Origin: Paraburkholderia caffeinitolerans
Lineage (GTDB): Bacteria > Pseudomonadota > Gammaproteobacteria > Burkholderiales > Burkholderiaceae
Direction: 5' to 3'
NCBI RefSeq assembly: GCF_902859945.1
Contig: NZ_CADIKL010000015.1
Span: forward strand, 98,384-162,383
DNA: 64,000 nucleotides
The position numbers and the translations under genes were made by a program. Within the stretch, counting starts at the first letter, position 1; every line of letters begins with the position of its first letter. Below the pieces are notes generated by a model. The model did not search any database. It saw only the letters and a program-made list of their open reading frames with translations, and was not told the DNA's origin. Shown here one piece after another: positions 19,338 to 26,428 of the stretch.

Positions 19338-19883
19338 ATGCACTCGAAAAAATTCTTGATGACAGCGGTCGCCGCGCTGTTAGCGGCGGGAGTGGCAACG
19401 ACCGCCGGCGCATTTCAGACTCGGGGCGGCGCGCAGACCTCGGTGAGCGCTGCTAACCGCCAGGGCGCGAATCCGGCCAATGTCGAGGCGCGGCAAGCCG
19501 GCCGCACCGCACGCACATCCGATCGCCAGCAAACCATGCAGCAAACCAGTGCGAACCGGGCCAACGCAGCCACGAACATCAGCAACAACCGTGCGAATGT
19601 CGCGAACAACGTCAGCAATAACCGGACCAATGCCGTCAATAACTACAACAACAATAACAACAACTGGTACAACGACCACCCGGTTGCAACGGCAGCTGCC
19701 GTAACCACGGCGGTGGTCGGGACGGCGGCCGTGATCGGTTCCATCGTCCATACCTTGCCGCCTAGCTGCTCGGCCATGACCGTCAATGGCGTGACGTATC
19801 AGCAATGCGGCTCGTCGTGGTATCAGCCGCAATATTCAGGTACTACCGTGCAATACGTGGTGGTTAATGCGCCCCCGCACTAA
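19338..19883 (+). CDS. Secreted Asn-rich low-complexity protein
   Basis: The product is 181 aa with a signal peptide ending near residue 25 (TTAGAFQ). Residues about 60-112 are a degenerate Asn/Ala/Arg repeat with units like SNNRAN and SNNRTN, ending in a run of Asn. One hydrophobic helix follows (ATAAAVTTAVVGTAAVIG), then a conserved small C-terminal module (MTVNGVTYQQCGSSWYQPQY) with two cysteines in addition to one in PPSCSAM. This C-terminal module is found at the end of many proteobacterial envelope proteins of unknown function. It is paired with the upstream DUF2092 gene (23-base gap). Function is unknown; a cell-envelope role is an inference from the signal peptide. Confidence 0.8.
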   Translation: MHSKKFLMTAVAALLAAGVATTAGAFQTRGGAQTSVSAANRQGANPANVEARQAGRTARTSDRQQTMQQTSANRANAATNISNNRANVANNVSNNRTNAVNNYNNNNNNWYNDHPVATAAAVTTAVVGTAAVIGSIVHTLPPSCSAMTVNGVTYQQCGSSWYQPQYSGTTVQYVVVNAPPH

Positions 19884-19906
19884 GTCACGCAGGCGTTTGT
19901 GTTCGG

Positions 19907-19965
19907 GCCGGGGCGCGTAGACCGGGTCGCGATAGACCGGGTCGCGTAGACCGCATCGCCCCGGC
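19907..19965. repeat. Three tandem 14-base repeats flanked by inverted repeat
   Basis: TAGACCGGGTCGCG occurs at 19918-19931 and 19933-19946, with a degenerate copy at 19947-19960. The block is bracketed by GCCGGGGCG (19907-19915) and its exact complement CGCCCCGGC (19957-19965). It sits between two convergent genes, so it may act as a transcription stop, or it may simply be a slippage product. Confidence 0.55.
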
Positions 19966-19971
19966 AGGCAA

Positions 19972-20325
19972 TCAAGGGGCGACGCCGGTTGCGGGCATAG
20001 GAGCGCCCGCAAGCACGTCGGTGGCGCGGTGCGGCTGCGCCACCTGATCGATGAGGAACACGTCGCCGCTCGCGTGCCGCGTGCGCAGCGGCAAGATGGC
20101 CTGATAGGCCTTCGAGCAGTACCACGCGCGTGCGCGCTTGCGGTCGTCGAATTCGATCACGATCAGGTTGCCCCTGAACTTCCCTTCGAGCCGCTCCACG
20201 GGACCGCCATGGATGATGAAGCGCCCGCCGAACGGGGCGAGCGTGGCGTCGATTCTCTCCAGATACTCGACGATATCGGCGCACAGTTCAGTCTCGTGCA
20301 GATGGGCGATGGCGTAGGTTGTCAT
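19972..20325 (-). CDS. DUF1330 domain protein
   Basis: The protein is 117 aa from the ATG at 20325, which is preceded by GAGGA; the longer frame upstream runs into the small-RNA promoter region and is not used. The sequence follows the DUF1330 (ferredoxin-like, dimeric alpha-beta barrel) pattern: a start in TTYAIAHLHETEL, the central GGRFIIHGGPVERLEG, then LIVIEFDDRKRARAWY. The family is small, cytoplasmic and of uncertain function; some members are linked to monooxygenase-like folds. It is divergent from the predicted small RNA at 20484. Confidence 0.85.
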   Translation of the reverse strand: MTTYAIAHLHETELCADIVEYLERIDATLAPFGGRFIIHGGPVERLEGKFRGNLIVIEFDDRKRARAWYCSKAYQAILPLRTRHASGDVFLIDQVAQPHRATDVLAGAPMPATGVAP

Positions 20326-20448
20326 GGCTGTCCTCGCGGGCGGTGGCAAATGGGTAGCAAACGGGTAGCAAACGGGTGGGAACTGCCAGCGAGGATAGGG
20401 CCGAGGACGAGGCGAATCGATTACCTCAGGGGTAATGCAAAAAAGTGC

Positions 20449-20477
20449 TTGCAAATGCCTAGGGAAAACCCTAGAAT
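20449..20477 (+). promoter_or_regulatory. Sigma-70 promoter with embedded operator, drives the sRNA candidate
   Basis: TTGCAA (20449-20454) and TAGAAT (20472-20477) are separated by exactly 17 bases. The spacer contains CTAGGG-AAAA-CCCTAG (20459-20474), a perfect inverted repeat that overlaps the -10 element, as a repressor site would. Predicted transcription start is near 20484. Confidence 0.7.
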
Positions 20478-20483
20478 GGTTTC

Positions 20484-20541
20484 GTCTCCTCCATGTCTCC
20501 TCCTGATATGGATTTAGCCCGCCCACTCAGGCGGGCTTTTT
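20484..20541 (+). ncRNA. Candidate small RNA with CU-rich loop and intrinsic terminator
   Basis: A strong promoter ends at 20477 and an intrinsic terminator follows: stem AGCCCGCC (20516-20523) with GGCGGGCT (20530-20537), then a T-rich run. The transcript would be about 58 bases. It contains two copies of GTCTCCTCC (20484-20492 and 20495-20503). The second lies in a hairpin whose stem is CCATGT (20491-20496) with ATATGG (20506-20511), so that CUCCUCCUG is displayed in the loop; this is complementary to Shine-Dalgarno sequences. There is no convincing open reading frame inside. The layout is like that of other bacterial sRNAs with CU-rich exposed loops. It could instead be a leader or attenuator for the membrane protein at 20685. 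Confidence 0.65.
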
Positions 20542-20684
20542 CTTTTCCGGCGTCGCAAATGCCTCACGCGCGCGCCCGGTCTGAACCTGTCCCCATTCCC
20601 TTGCGGCCAGGCTTCGAGCGTAAAATTGCCTTATCGGTGTCCCGACCGGGACACTCAAGCGCTCAACGCAGCATTCAAGCCCCG

Positions 20685-20906
20685 ATGAAATCGCCTCCCG
20701 CGCAAGACCCGAACAAGCGCAAACAGCCGCCCACCTGGCTGCTCAATACGCTAACCGTGCTCGTTGGGCTGCTCACGCTCGCGGCGGGCGTGGGTTGGCT
20801 GATCTACAGCTGGGAGGTCGACCGGGAGATGCCTTACTTCGCGATCCCGCTCGTGCTGTGCGTGCCGGTGATCGCGGCCGTGGCGTTCCGCAATATTTGG
20901 GACTGA
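20685..20906 (+). CDS. Small two-helix membrane protein
   Basis: The 73-aa product has a charged, Pro/Lys-rich N-terminus (MKSPPAQDPNKRKQPP), a first membrane helix (about residues 17-37, LLNTLTVLVGLLTLAAGVGWL), a short loop (SWEVDREMPY) and a second helix (about 48-66). The ATG at 20685 was chosen because the segment upstream has no coding character and contains the sRNA terminator. No clear ribosome-binding site was seen. It is a small conserved-looking inner-membrane protein of unknown function. It ends 38 bases before the stop of the convergent TPR gene. Confidence 0.7.
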   Translation: MKSPPAQDPNKRKQPPTWLLNTLTVLVGLLTLAAGVGWLIYSWEVDREMPYFAIPLVLCVPVIAAVAFRNIWD

Positions 20907-20944
20907 TTCTGGGATTGACCCGCGCGCGCCGGGCCCGGGTGGCG

Positions 20945-23092
20945 CTATCGGCCGAACCGCTCCACGCACGCCTGCCGCACGCGCTCGATCGGCGCTCCCC
21001 ATGTTTCGTCGATGGCCTGCCGGAACAGCCGCACCGTGTGCGGATACCACGGCGAATCCTCGCGCGCATGGAGCCAGCGCCAGTCCACGTCGCGGCGCGG
21101 CAGCATCACCCAGCAGGGCGTGCCTAGCGAGGCCGCCAGATGGGCCGTCGAGGTGTCCACGCAGATCAGGAGATCCAGCTGTGAGACGATGGCCGCCGTA
21201 TCCACGAAATCGGTAATTTCTCCGCCCAGATGCAGGATCGGCTGCTGTGCTTCAGTGTCTGCGGCCTGCATCTCTTCCGCTTCGCTTTCTCCCGCGCCTT
21301 TTTGCAGACTCACGAATTTCACGCCCGGCACGCTCCACAGCGGCGCGAGCGCTGCGAGCGAGGGAATCGAGCGATGGGCGTCGTTGTGATGCTGCGGATT
21401 GCCTTTCCACACGAGCCCGATGCGCGGGCCGGCGCCCAGCGTCGCGAGGCGTGCGCCCCATTGGTGCTTGCGCTCGGCGTCGGGCGCGAAGCGGGTTGGC
21501 GGCGGTGTCGTGTCGACCGTGGTGGCGAGATGCAGCGGCATGCTCAGCGGGCTCGCCCAATAGTCGAATTCGGCGGCGCGCGCGACGGCTTCGGCATGGG
21601 TGAGCACCGTGTCGATGCCTTCGACGCCAGCGAGCACGCGGTGCAGGGCGGCGACGCAGCCGAACGCCACCCGCGTCGCGCCCGCCGCCTTGACGAGGCG
21701 TGCGTAGCGGGCGAACTGGAGCATGTCGCCGAGACCGTCTTCCTGCCATAGCAGCAGCGATTTCCCTGCCAGCGGCTCGCCTTGCCAATGCGCACAGTTC
21801 AGCATCGCGCGCGAGGCGAAATGCACGAAGCCGGTGTTTTCGTAGCGCCGCTCGTAGAGGCGCCAGCCTTCCTCGTAGCGGCCCATCGCGATCAGCAGCG
21901 TGGCGAGGCGAAACACGGCGTCGCCATAAGCGGGCGCGAGCGCGATTGCGCGTCGGTACGCGGCTTCGGCTTGGTCCAGCGCGCCCAATTCCTTCAATAC
22001 GCCGCCGAGGTTGAAATGGGCCTGCGCGAGATGAGCGTCGCATTCGAGCGCTTGCTGGAGCGTCGCGAGCGCTTCAGGCAGGCGGCCTAGCGTGCCCAGC
22101 ATGCAGCCGAGATTGTTGAGCGTTTGCGCGTGCCCCGGGGCGAGCCGCAGGGCCGTGCGCCAGGCCGTTTCGGCTTCTGGGTAGCGTTCGAGCTGTTGCA
22201 GCGCGACGCCGAGGTTGTAATGCGCTTCGACATGGTCGGGGCGCAAGGCGAGCGCCTGCCGGAAAAGCCGCTCGGCTTCGGGCTGGCGCTTCAGTTCCGT
22301 GAGCACGCAGCCGAGATTGTTGAGCGCGTCGACATAGTCGGGCCGTATCTGGATCGCGAGGCGGCACGCCAGTTCCGCCTCGACAAGCCGGCCGAGCGAC
22401 TTGAGCAGCGCGCCGTAATTGTTCAGCGCCTCGGGGTATTGCGGCTCGGCGAGCAGCGCCTGACGCCAGGCTTCTTCGGCGGCGTCGAGTTGTCCGCGCT
22501 CGCGCAGCAGTGTGCCGAGATTGTTGTGCGCGCGCGCGTGGCGCGGGTTGTGCGCGAGCGCCGCGCGCCAGGCCGCTTCGGCCTCGTCGCGGCGGCCCGC
22601 CTCGTGCAGAACCACGCCGAGGTTGTAATGCGCATCCACGTGTCCCGGCTCGCGGGCGAGCGCCATGCGGCAGGCGAGCTCCGCTTCCTGCAAGCGCCCG
22701 AGCCGATGCAGCACGATGCCGAGGTTGCTATGCGCATCCGCTTGAGCGGGTGCCATGGCGATCAATTGCCGCCAGTGCGTCTCGGCGGCGGCCCACTGGC
22801 CGAGCGCGGTGAGCGTCGCGGCGAGGCCCTGCCAGGCATCCACGAACGCGGGATTCGCGTCGATGCAGCGCCGCCATAGCGCCTGCGCGATATCCGTCGT
22901 GCCGGCGCCCAGTGCGCACAGTGCCGCGAGATGGAGCGTGTCGGCGAGAGCGGCGTCGTCCGCGCGCGCGTGGTCGCCGACGAGCGGCGCTAGCACGGCG
23001 AGCGCTTCGGCGAAGCGGCCTTGCGCGCTCAGTGCGCTTGCTTCCTGCTGGCGGTCGGGGTGGAGGGGCGCGTCGGTGGGCGTCGGGGGCAC
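20945..23092 (-). CDS. TPR-repeat protein with C-terminal glycosyltransferase-like domain
   Basis: The 715-aa protein has about eleven tetratricopeptide repeats in residues 10-400 (units such as HYNLGVVLHEAGRRDEAEAAW) that would form a superhelical protein-binding scaffold. The last 300 residues look like a family 9 (heptosyltransferase-like) glycosyltransferase fold: LLLWQEDGLGDMLQFARYARL, then PRIGLVWKGNPQHHNDAHRS, and the sugar-nucleotide region with VDTSTAHLAASLGTPCWVML. Proteins of this design act in protein or surface glycosylation, but the target is unknown. The start is GTG at 23092 with no obvious ribosome-binding site, so the N-terminus is uncertain. No partner genes are adjacent. 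Confidence 0.85.
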   Translation of the reverse strand: MPPTPTDAPLHPDRQQEASALSAQGRFAEALAVLAPLVGDHARADDAALADTLHLAALCALGAGTTDIAQALWRRCIDANPAFVDAWQGLAATLTALGQWAAAETHWRQLIAMAPAQADAHSNLGIVLHRLGRLQEAELACRMALAREPGHVDAHYNLGVVLHEAGRRDEAEAAWRAALAHNPRHARAHNNLGTLLRERGQLDAAEEAWRQALLAEPQYPEALNNYGALLKSLGRLVEAELACRLAIQIRPDYVDALNNLGCVLTELKRQPEAERLFRQALALRPDHVEAHYNLGVALQQLERYPEAETAWRTALRLAPGHAQTLNNLGCMLGTLGRLPEALATLQQALECDAHLAQAHFNLGGVLKELGALDQAEAAYRRAIALAPAYGDAVFRLATLLIAMGRYEEGWRLYERRYENTGFVHFASRAMLNCAHWQGEPLAGKSLLLWQEDGLGDMLQFARYARLVKAAGATRVAFGCVAALHRVLAGVEGIDTVLTHAEAVARAAEFDYWASPLSMPLHLATTVDTTPPPTRFAPDAERKHQWGARLATLGAGPRIGLVWKGNPQHHNDAHRSIPSLAALAPLWSVPGVKFVSLQKGAGESEAEEMQAADTEAQQPILHLGGEITDFVDTAAIVSQLDLLICVDTSTAHLAASLGTPCWVMLPRRDVDWRWLHAREDSPWYPHTVRLFRQAIDETWGAPIERVRQACVERFGR

Positions 23093-23290
23093 GTTGGGCT
23101 GAGAAACAGAATGGGATGCTCCGAGCTTAAGGCAGGCCGCGGGCGGGCAACGGCGCGATTAGAGCATGCCTGGCCCGCTTATTCGGGGAATCGCTAGCGC
23201 TTGTGATTGCTTGCGACCGATCGCGCTATGCTTCCCGGCATGGTGCGAATCGCAACGCACCGCACCGCCAGAGAGAAAGAGGAGCATTCG

Positions 23291-24286
23291 ATGGAATACC
23301 GCCGTTTTGGCCAAACCGGCCTTTCTGTTTCGCGTCTGTGTCTCGGCACGATGACCTTCGGCTTGCAGACTGGGGAGGACGTGTCCCGTCTCATTCTCGA
23401 CAAGGCCGCCGACGCGGGGATCAACTTCATCGATACCGCCGATGTCTACCCGCTCGGCGGCGGCGAAACGCACGCCGGGCGGACCGAGGAAATCGTCGGA
23501 CACTGGCTCAAGGGACGGCGCGGGCGCTTCATCGTGGCGACCAAGGCGGTGGGCAAGGTCGGGCCGTCGCCGTGGGATCAGGGCGCGTCGCGCAAGCATC
23601 TGCTCGATGCCATCGACGCCTCGCTGCGCCGGCTCGGCACCGACTATGTCGATCTCTACCAGCTACACTCCGACGACCAGAACACGCCGCTCGACGAAAC
23701 GCTCGAAGCGTTAGATACGATTGTGCGGGCGGGCAAGGCGCGCTATATCGGCGTGTCGAATTTCCTCGCTTACCGCCTCGCCCGCGCGCTTGGCCGCGCC
23801 GATGTCTTGCGCTGCGCGCGTTTCGTCTCGGTGCAGCCGCGCTACAACCTGCTGTTCCGCCAGATCGAACGCGAGTTGCTGCCGCTCGCGGGCGAGGAGG
23901 GGCTCGCCGTGATTCCGTACAACCCGCTCGCGGGCGGCCTCCTGACCGGCAAGTATCAGCACAACAGCGCGCCCGCCGAAGGCCGCTTCACGCAAAGCGT
24001 GGGTGTGGCCGGGAAGATGTATCACGACCGCTACTGGCACGCGCGCGAGTTCGAGACCATCGAAGCGCTGCGCGGCATCGTCGGGCAGGCCGGGCAATCG
24101 CTCACGACCGCGTCGGTGGCGTGGGTGCTGGCCAATCCGCTCGTGACATCGGTGCTGATTGGCGCGAGCCGTCCCGAGCAACTCGACGCATCGATCGCCG
24201 CCGCCGGCCTCGCGCTCGATCCCGCGCTGAAGACGCAACTCGATGAGGCGAGCGCCGCGTATCGTCTGGGCGATGCCGCGCGTTAA
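23291..24286 (+). CDS. Aldo/keto reductase
   Basis: This is an NADPH-dependent (beta/alpha)8 oxidoreductase of the AKR superfamily, 331 aa. The catalytic tetrad is visible: Asp48 (FIDTADVY), Tyr53, Lys85 (IVATKAV) and His126 (LYQLHSDD). The C-terminal cofactor motif is LIGASRPEQLDASI. The ATG at 23291 has AGAGAAAGAGGAGC upstream. It belongs to the YajO/PhdYeFw-like group of general carbonyl reductases whose physiological substrate is mostly unknown. It stands alone, with a weak hairpin 45 bases after the stop. Confidence 0.93.
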   Translation: MEYRRFGQTGLSVSRLCLGTMTFGLQTGEDVSRLILDKAADAGINFIDTADVYPLGGGETHAGRTEEIVGHWLKGRRGRFIVATKAVGKVGPSPWDQGASRKHLLDAIDASLRRLGTDYVDLYQLHSDDQNTPLDETLEALDTIVRAGKARYIGVSNFLAYRLARALGRADVLRCARFVSVQPRYNLLFRQIERELLPLAGEEGLAVIPYNPLAGGLLTGKYQHNSAPAEGRFTQSVGVAGKMYHDRYWHAREFETIEALRGIVGQAGQSLTTASVAWVLANPLVTSVLIGASRPEQLDASIAAAGLALDPALKTQLDEASAAYRLGDAAR

Positions 24287-24331
24287 TCCATAATTGATTG
24301 GTGATCCGAAATAAATCGCAGGAAGAGAGAC

Positions 24332-24350
24332 GGGGCGCTTGGTGCGCCCC
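24332..24350 (+). terminator. Weak hairpin after the aldo/keto reductase
   Basis: GGGGCGC (24332-24338) pairs with GCGCCCC (24344-24350) around TTGGT, followed by TTACTTCGTT. It lies between two convergent genes and may end either transcript. Confidence 0.45.
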
Positions 24351-24383
24351 TTACTTCGTTATTGCAAACCGTCCGGGCGGCCT

Positions 24384-25442
24384 TCAGGGTATCAGCACCT
24401 GACGCCCCACCACCAAGCCCCGCGCGAGCGCTTCGAGCGCCGCGTTGATTTCGCCGAGCGGCCGGCTCGACACCGGCGATGGCTGCATCTTGCCCTCGCG
24501 CATCAGCGCGACCAGTTCGCGCAATTCGGGCAGCGTGCCCACATAGCTGCCCTCGATTTTCAGTGGCCGCATGGGGATGATCGGCAGCGAGAGCGTGATG
24601 TCGCCGCCCATCAGTCCGACGATCACCACATGCCCGCCGCGCGTGCACGCATCGAGCGCGAGTCTCACCGTGGGCGTCGCGCCCACGAGATCGAGCACGG
24701 CGCGCGCGCCGCCGCCGGTGGCCTTGACGACTTGCTCGACGGCGTCGGGGGCGCGCGCGTCGATGGCGGCCAGCGCGCCTTCCTTGAGCGCGGCCTCGCG
24801 CTTGGCGGCGTCCACGTCCACCACGATCGCGCCTTTCGCGCCCAGCGCCTTCAGCACTTCGATGGCCATCATGCCGAGGCCGCCCGCGCCGATGATCACG
24901 ACCGGTTCGTCATGAATGCGCGTGCCGAACTTCTTGATCGCCGAGTAGGTGGTCACGCCCGCGCACGCGAGCGGCGCGGCCTTCACCGGATCGAGGCCGC
25001 CGAGATCGACCAGATAGCGCGGATGCGGCACGATCACATAGTCGCCAAAGCCGCCGTCGCGCATCACGCCGAGCGATTGCGGCTTCGTGCAGATGTTTTC
25101 CTCGCCGCGCAGGCAGGCCACGCATTGTCCGCAGCCGATCCACGGATGCACCACCGCCATCGTGCCGGCCTTCACGTCGCCGGCCTCGGGACCCGCGCTG
25201 ACCACTTCGCCGCATATTTCATGGCTCATCGTCAGCGGCAGCTTGATGCCGCGGTCGGCGAGCGAGAGCTTCTTGCCGCCGCCCAGGTCGTTATAGCCCT
25301 CCCAGATGTGCAGGTCGGAATGGCAGAGTCCCGCCGCTTTCACGCGCACGAGCACTTCGGTGCCCGTGGGTTGCGGCGCCTCGCGCTGGACGAGTTCGAG
25401 CGGCTGGCCGTGGTGGGTCACGCAATAACAACGCATCTGCAT
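24384..25442 (-). CDS. Zinc-dependent NAD alcohol dehydrogenase (MDR family)
   Basis: The enzyme is 352 aa and fits the medium-chain dehydrogenase family. Catalytic-zinc ligands are Cys40 (GLCHSDLH), His74 with Glu75 (SHEICGEV) and Cys160. Structural zinc is held by Cys104, Cys107, Cys110 and Cys118 (GCGQCVACLRGEENIC). The Rossmann motif GAGGLG is at 185-190, with an acidic VVDVD after the second strand indicating NAD. It would oxidise alcohols or reduce aldehydes in the cytoplasm; the substrate is not known. It is divergent from a MarR regulator, with 284 bases between them. Confidence 0.93.
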   Translation of the reverse strand: MQMRCYCVTHHGQPLELVQREAPQPTGTEVLVRVKAAGLCHSDLHIWEGYNDLGGGKKLSLADRGIKLPLTMSHEICGEVVSAGPEAGDVKAGTMAVVHPWIGCGQCVACLRGEENICTKPQSLGVMRDGGFGDYVIVPHPRYLVDLGGLDPVKAAPLACAGVTTYSAIKKFGTRIHDEPVVIIGAGGLGMMAIEVLKALGAKGAIVVDVDAAKREAALKEGALAAIDARAPDAVEQVVKATGGGARAVLDLVGATPTVRLALDACTRGGHVVIVGLMGGDITLSLPIIPMRPLKIEGSYVGTLPELRELVALMREGKMQPSPVSSRPLGEINAALEALARGLVVGRQVLIP

Positions 25443-25726
25443 CGATGTCTCCGTTGGAGTGGTGTGAGGCGGTTAGGCGATGTCGATTGGCTCCCATCAT
25501 AGCGGATTCGCGAGAAATTCGTCCGATCGTTCGTTTACTTGTGATGAGGTCGTCAGGTCCGTGTGGATGGGAGGTTAAAAGATTCGTACAACGGATTAAT
25601 TGCGACGCGAAGGGCGATGCGGTCGAAGCCGAACCTCGCATCGGAAGCGTTCGAAAATGGCTTGAATCAGGGACTTATCGTGCCGGATTGATTGCATGGC
25701 TAACGATAGACGTTTATCCTGTCGTC

Positions 25727-26143
25727 ATGTTCGATCAGTGTCTTTACTTCAATACGTCGGCGCTCGCACGGCGGCTCGAGCGCGAGTGGACAGGGGCGTT
25801 CGAGCCTTTTGGCCTGACGCCGCCGCAAGGTTTCATGCTGCGCGCGGTGCTCGATCGGCCCGGCTCGCTGCAGCGCGAGCTAGCGGATCTGCTCTCGATA
25901 GCGCGGCCCACGGCCACGCGCGTGCTCGACGGGCTCGAGGCGCGCGGCTACGTGGCGCGCCAGCGCACGGCCGGGGACCAGCGCGAGGTGGCGATCGTGC
26001 CCACTGCGCAGGCGACCTCGATACGCGAGGCGCTCAATCACGCGAGCGCGCAGGTTACTGGGCGCATCAAGCGCTCGCTGGGCGGCGAGGCATTCGTGGA
26101 TACCGTGAGCCGGTTGCGCACGGTGCGCGCGACGCTCGGTTAA
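25727..26143 (+). CDS. MarR family transcriptional regulator
   Basis: This 138-aa winged-helix regulator starts at ATG 25727 (MFDQCLYFNTSALARRLERE); the open frame reaches further back, but those residues lack family similarity. The winged helix covers residues about 35-100, with ELADLLSIARPTATRVLDGLEARGYVARQR as recognition helix and wing. FDQCLYFNTSALARRL at the N-terminus is common in regulators near dehydrogenases. It is divergent from the alcohol dehydrogenase, which makes that gene a candidate target. No clean palindrome was found in the intergenic region. Confidence 0.88.
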   Translation: MFDQCLYFNTSALARRLEREWTGAFEPFGLTPPQGFMLRAVLDRPGSLQRELADLLSIARPTATRVLDGLEARGYVARQRTAGDQREVAIVPTAQATSIREALNHASAQVTGRIKRSLGGEAFVDTVSRLRTVRATLG

Positions 26144-26193
26144 CCGGGCATTGGCGCGGCTGCCTCGCGCATCATGGGTTTGGGAGTTTCAGC

Positions 26194-26388
26194 ATGCGGC
26201 GCATGGCTGCTTTTTTTGCTTCGACGTGGCTCGCTGCCGCGATTCTGTATCTGGGCCGGCATTCGGTGCCGATGATGGCGCTCAGTGGCGTGCTGGTTTT
26301 TGCGGGGCTCGATCTGTTCCGCCCCGACCGCGCGGGCGCGCAGAGTGCGCAAGCGCGTGATGGTGGGGAGCGGCGCGGGCGGGGGTGA
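26194..26388 (+). CDS. Hypothetical small membrane protein
   Basis: The predicted product is 64 aa with two hydrophobic stretches (MAAFFASTWLAAAILYL and VPMMALSGVLVFAGLDLF) and a basic, Gly/Arg-rich tail. GGGAG lies 8 bases before the ATG. It follows the MarR gene by 50 bases in the same direction and ends 40 bases before the convergent zwf stop. No family was recognised; the membrane-like composition and the ribosome-binding site are the only support. Confidence 0.5.
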   Translation: MRRMAAFFASTWLAAAILYLGRHSVPMMALSGVLVFAGLDLFRPDRAGAQSAQARDGGERRGRG

Positions 26389-26428
26389 TGCCGCGCCACA
26401 CCGCGCCGCGCGTCGGTCAGTGACCCGC

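Noticed and set aside
20345..20378. Tandem GGGTAGCAAAC-like repeats upstream of the DUF1330 gene as a regulatory array
   Set aside because: Only two to three imperfect copies, with no symmetry; probably local duplication.
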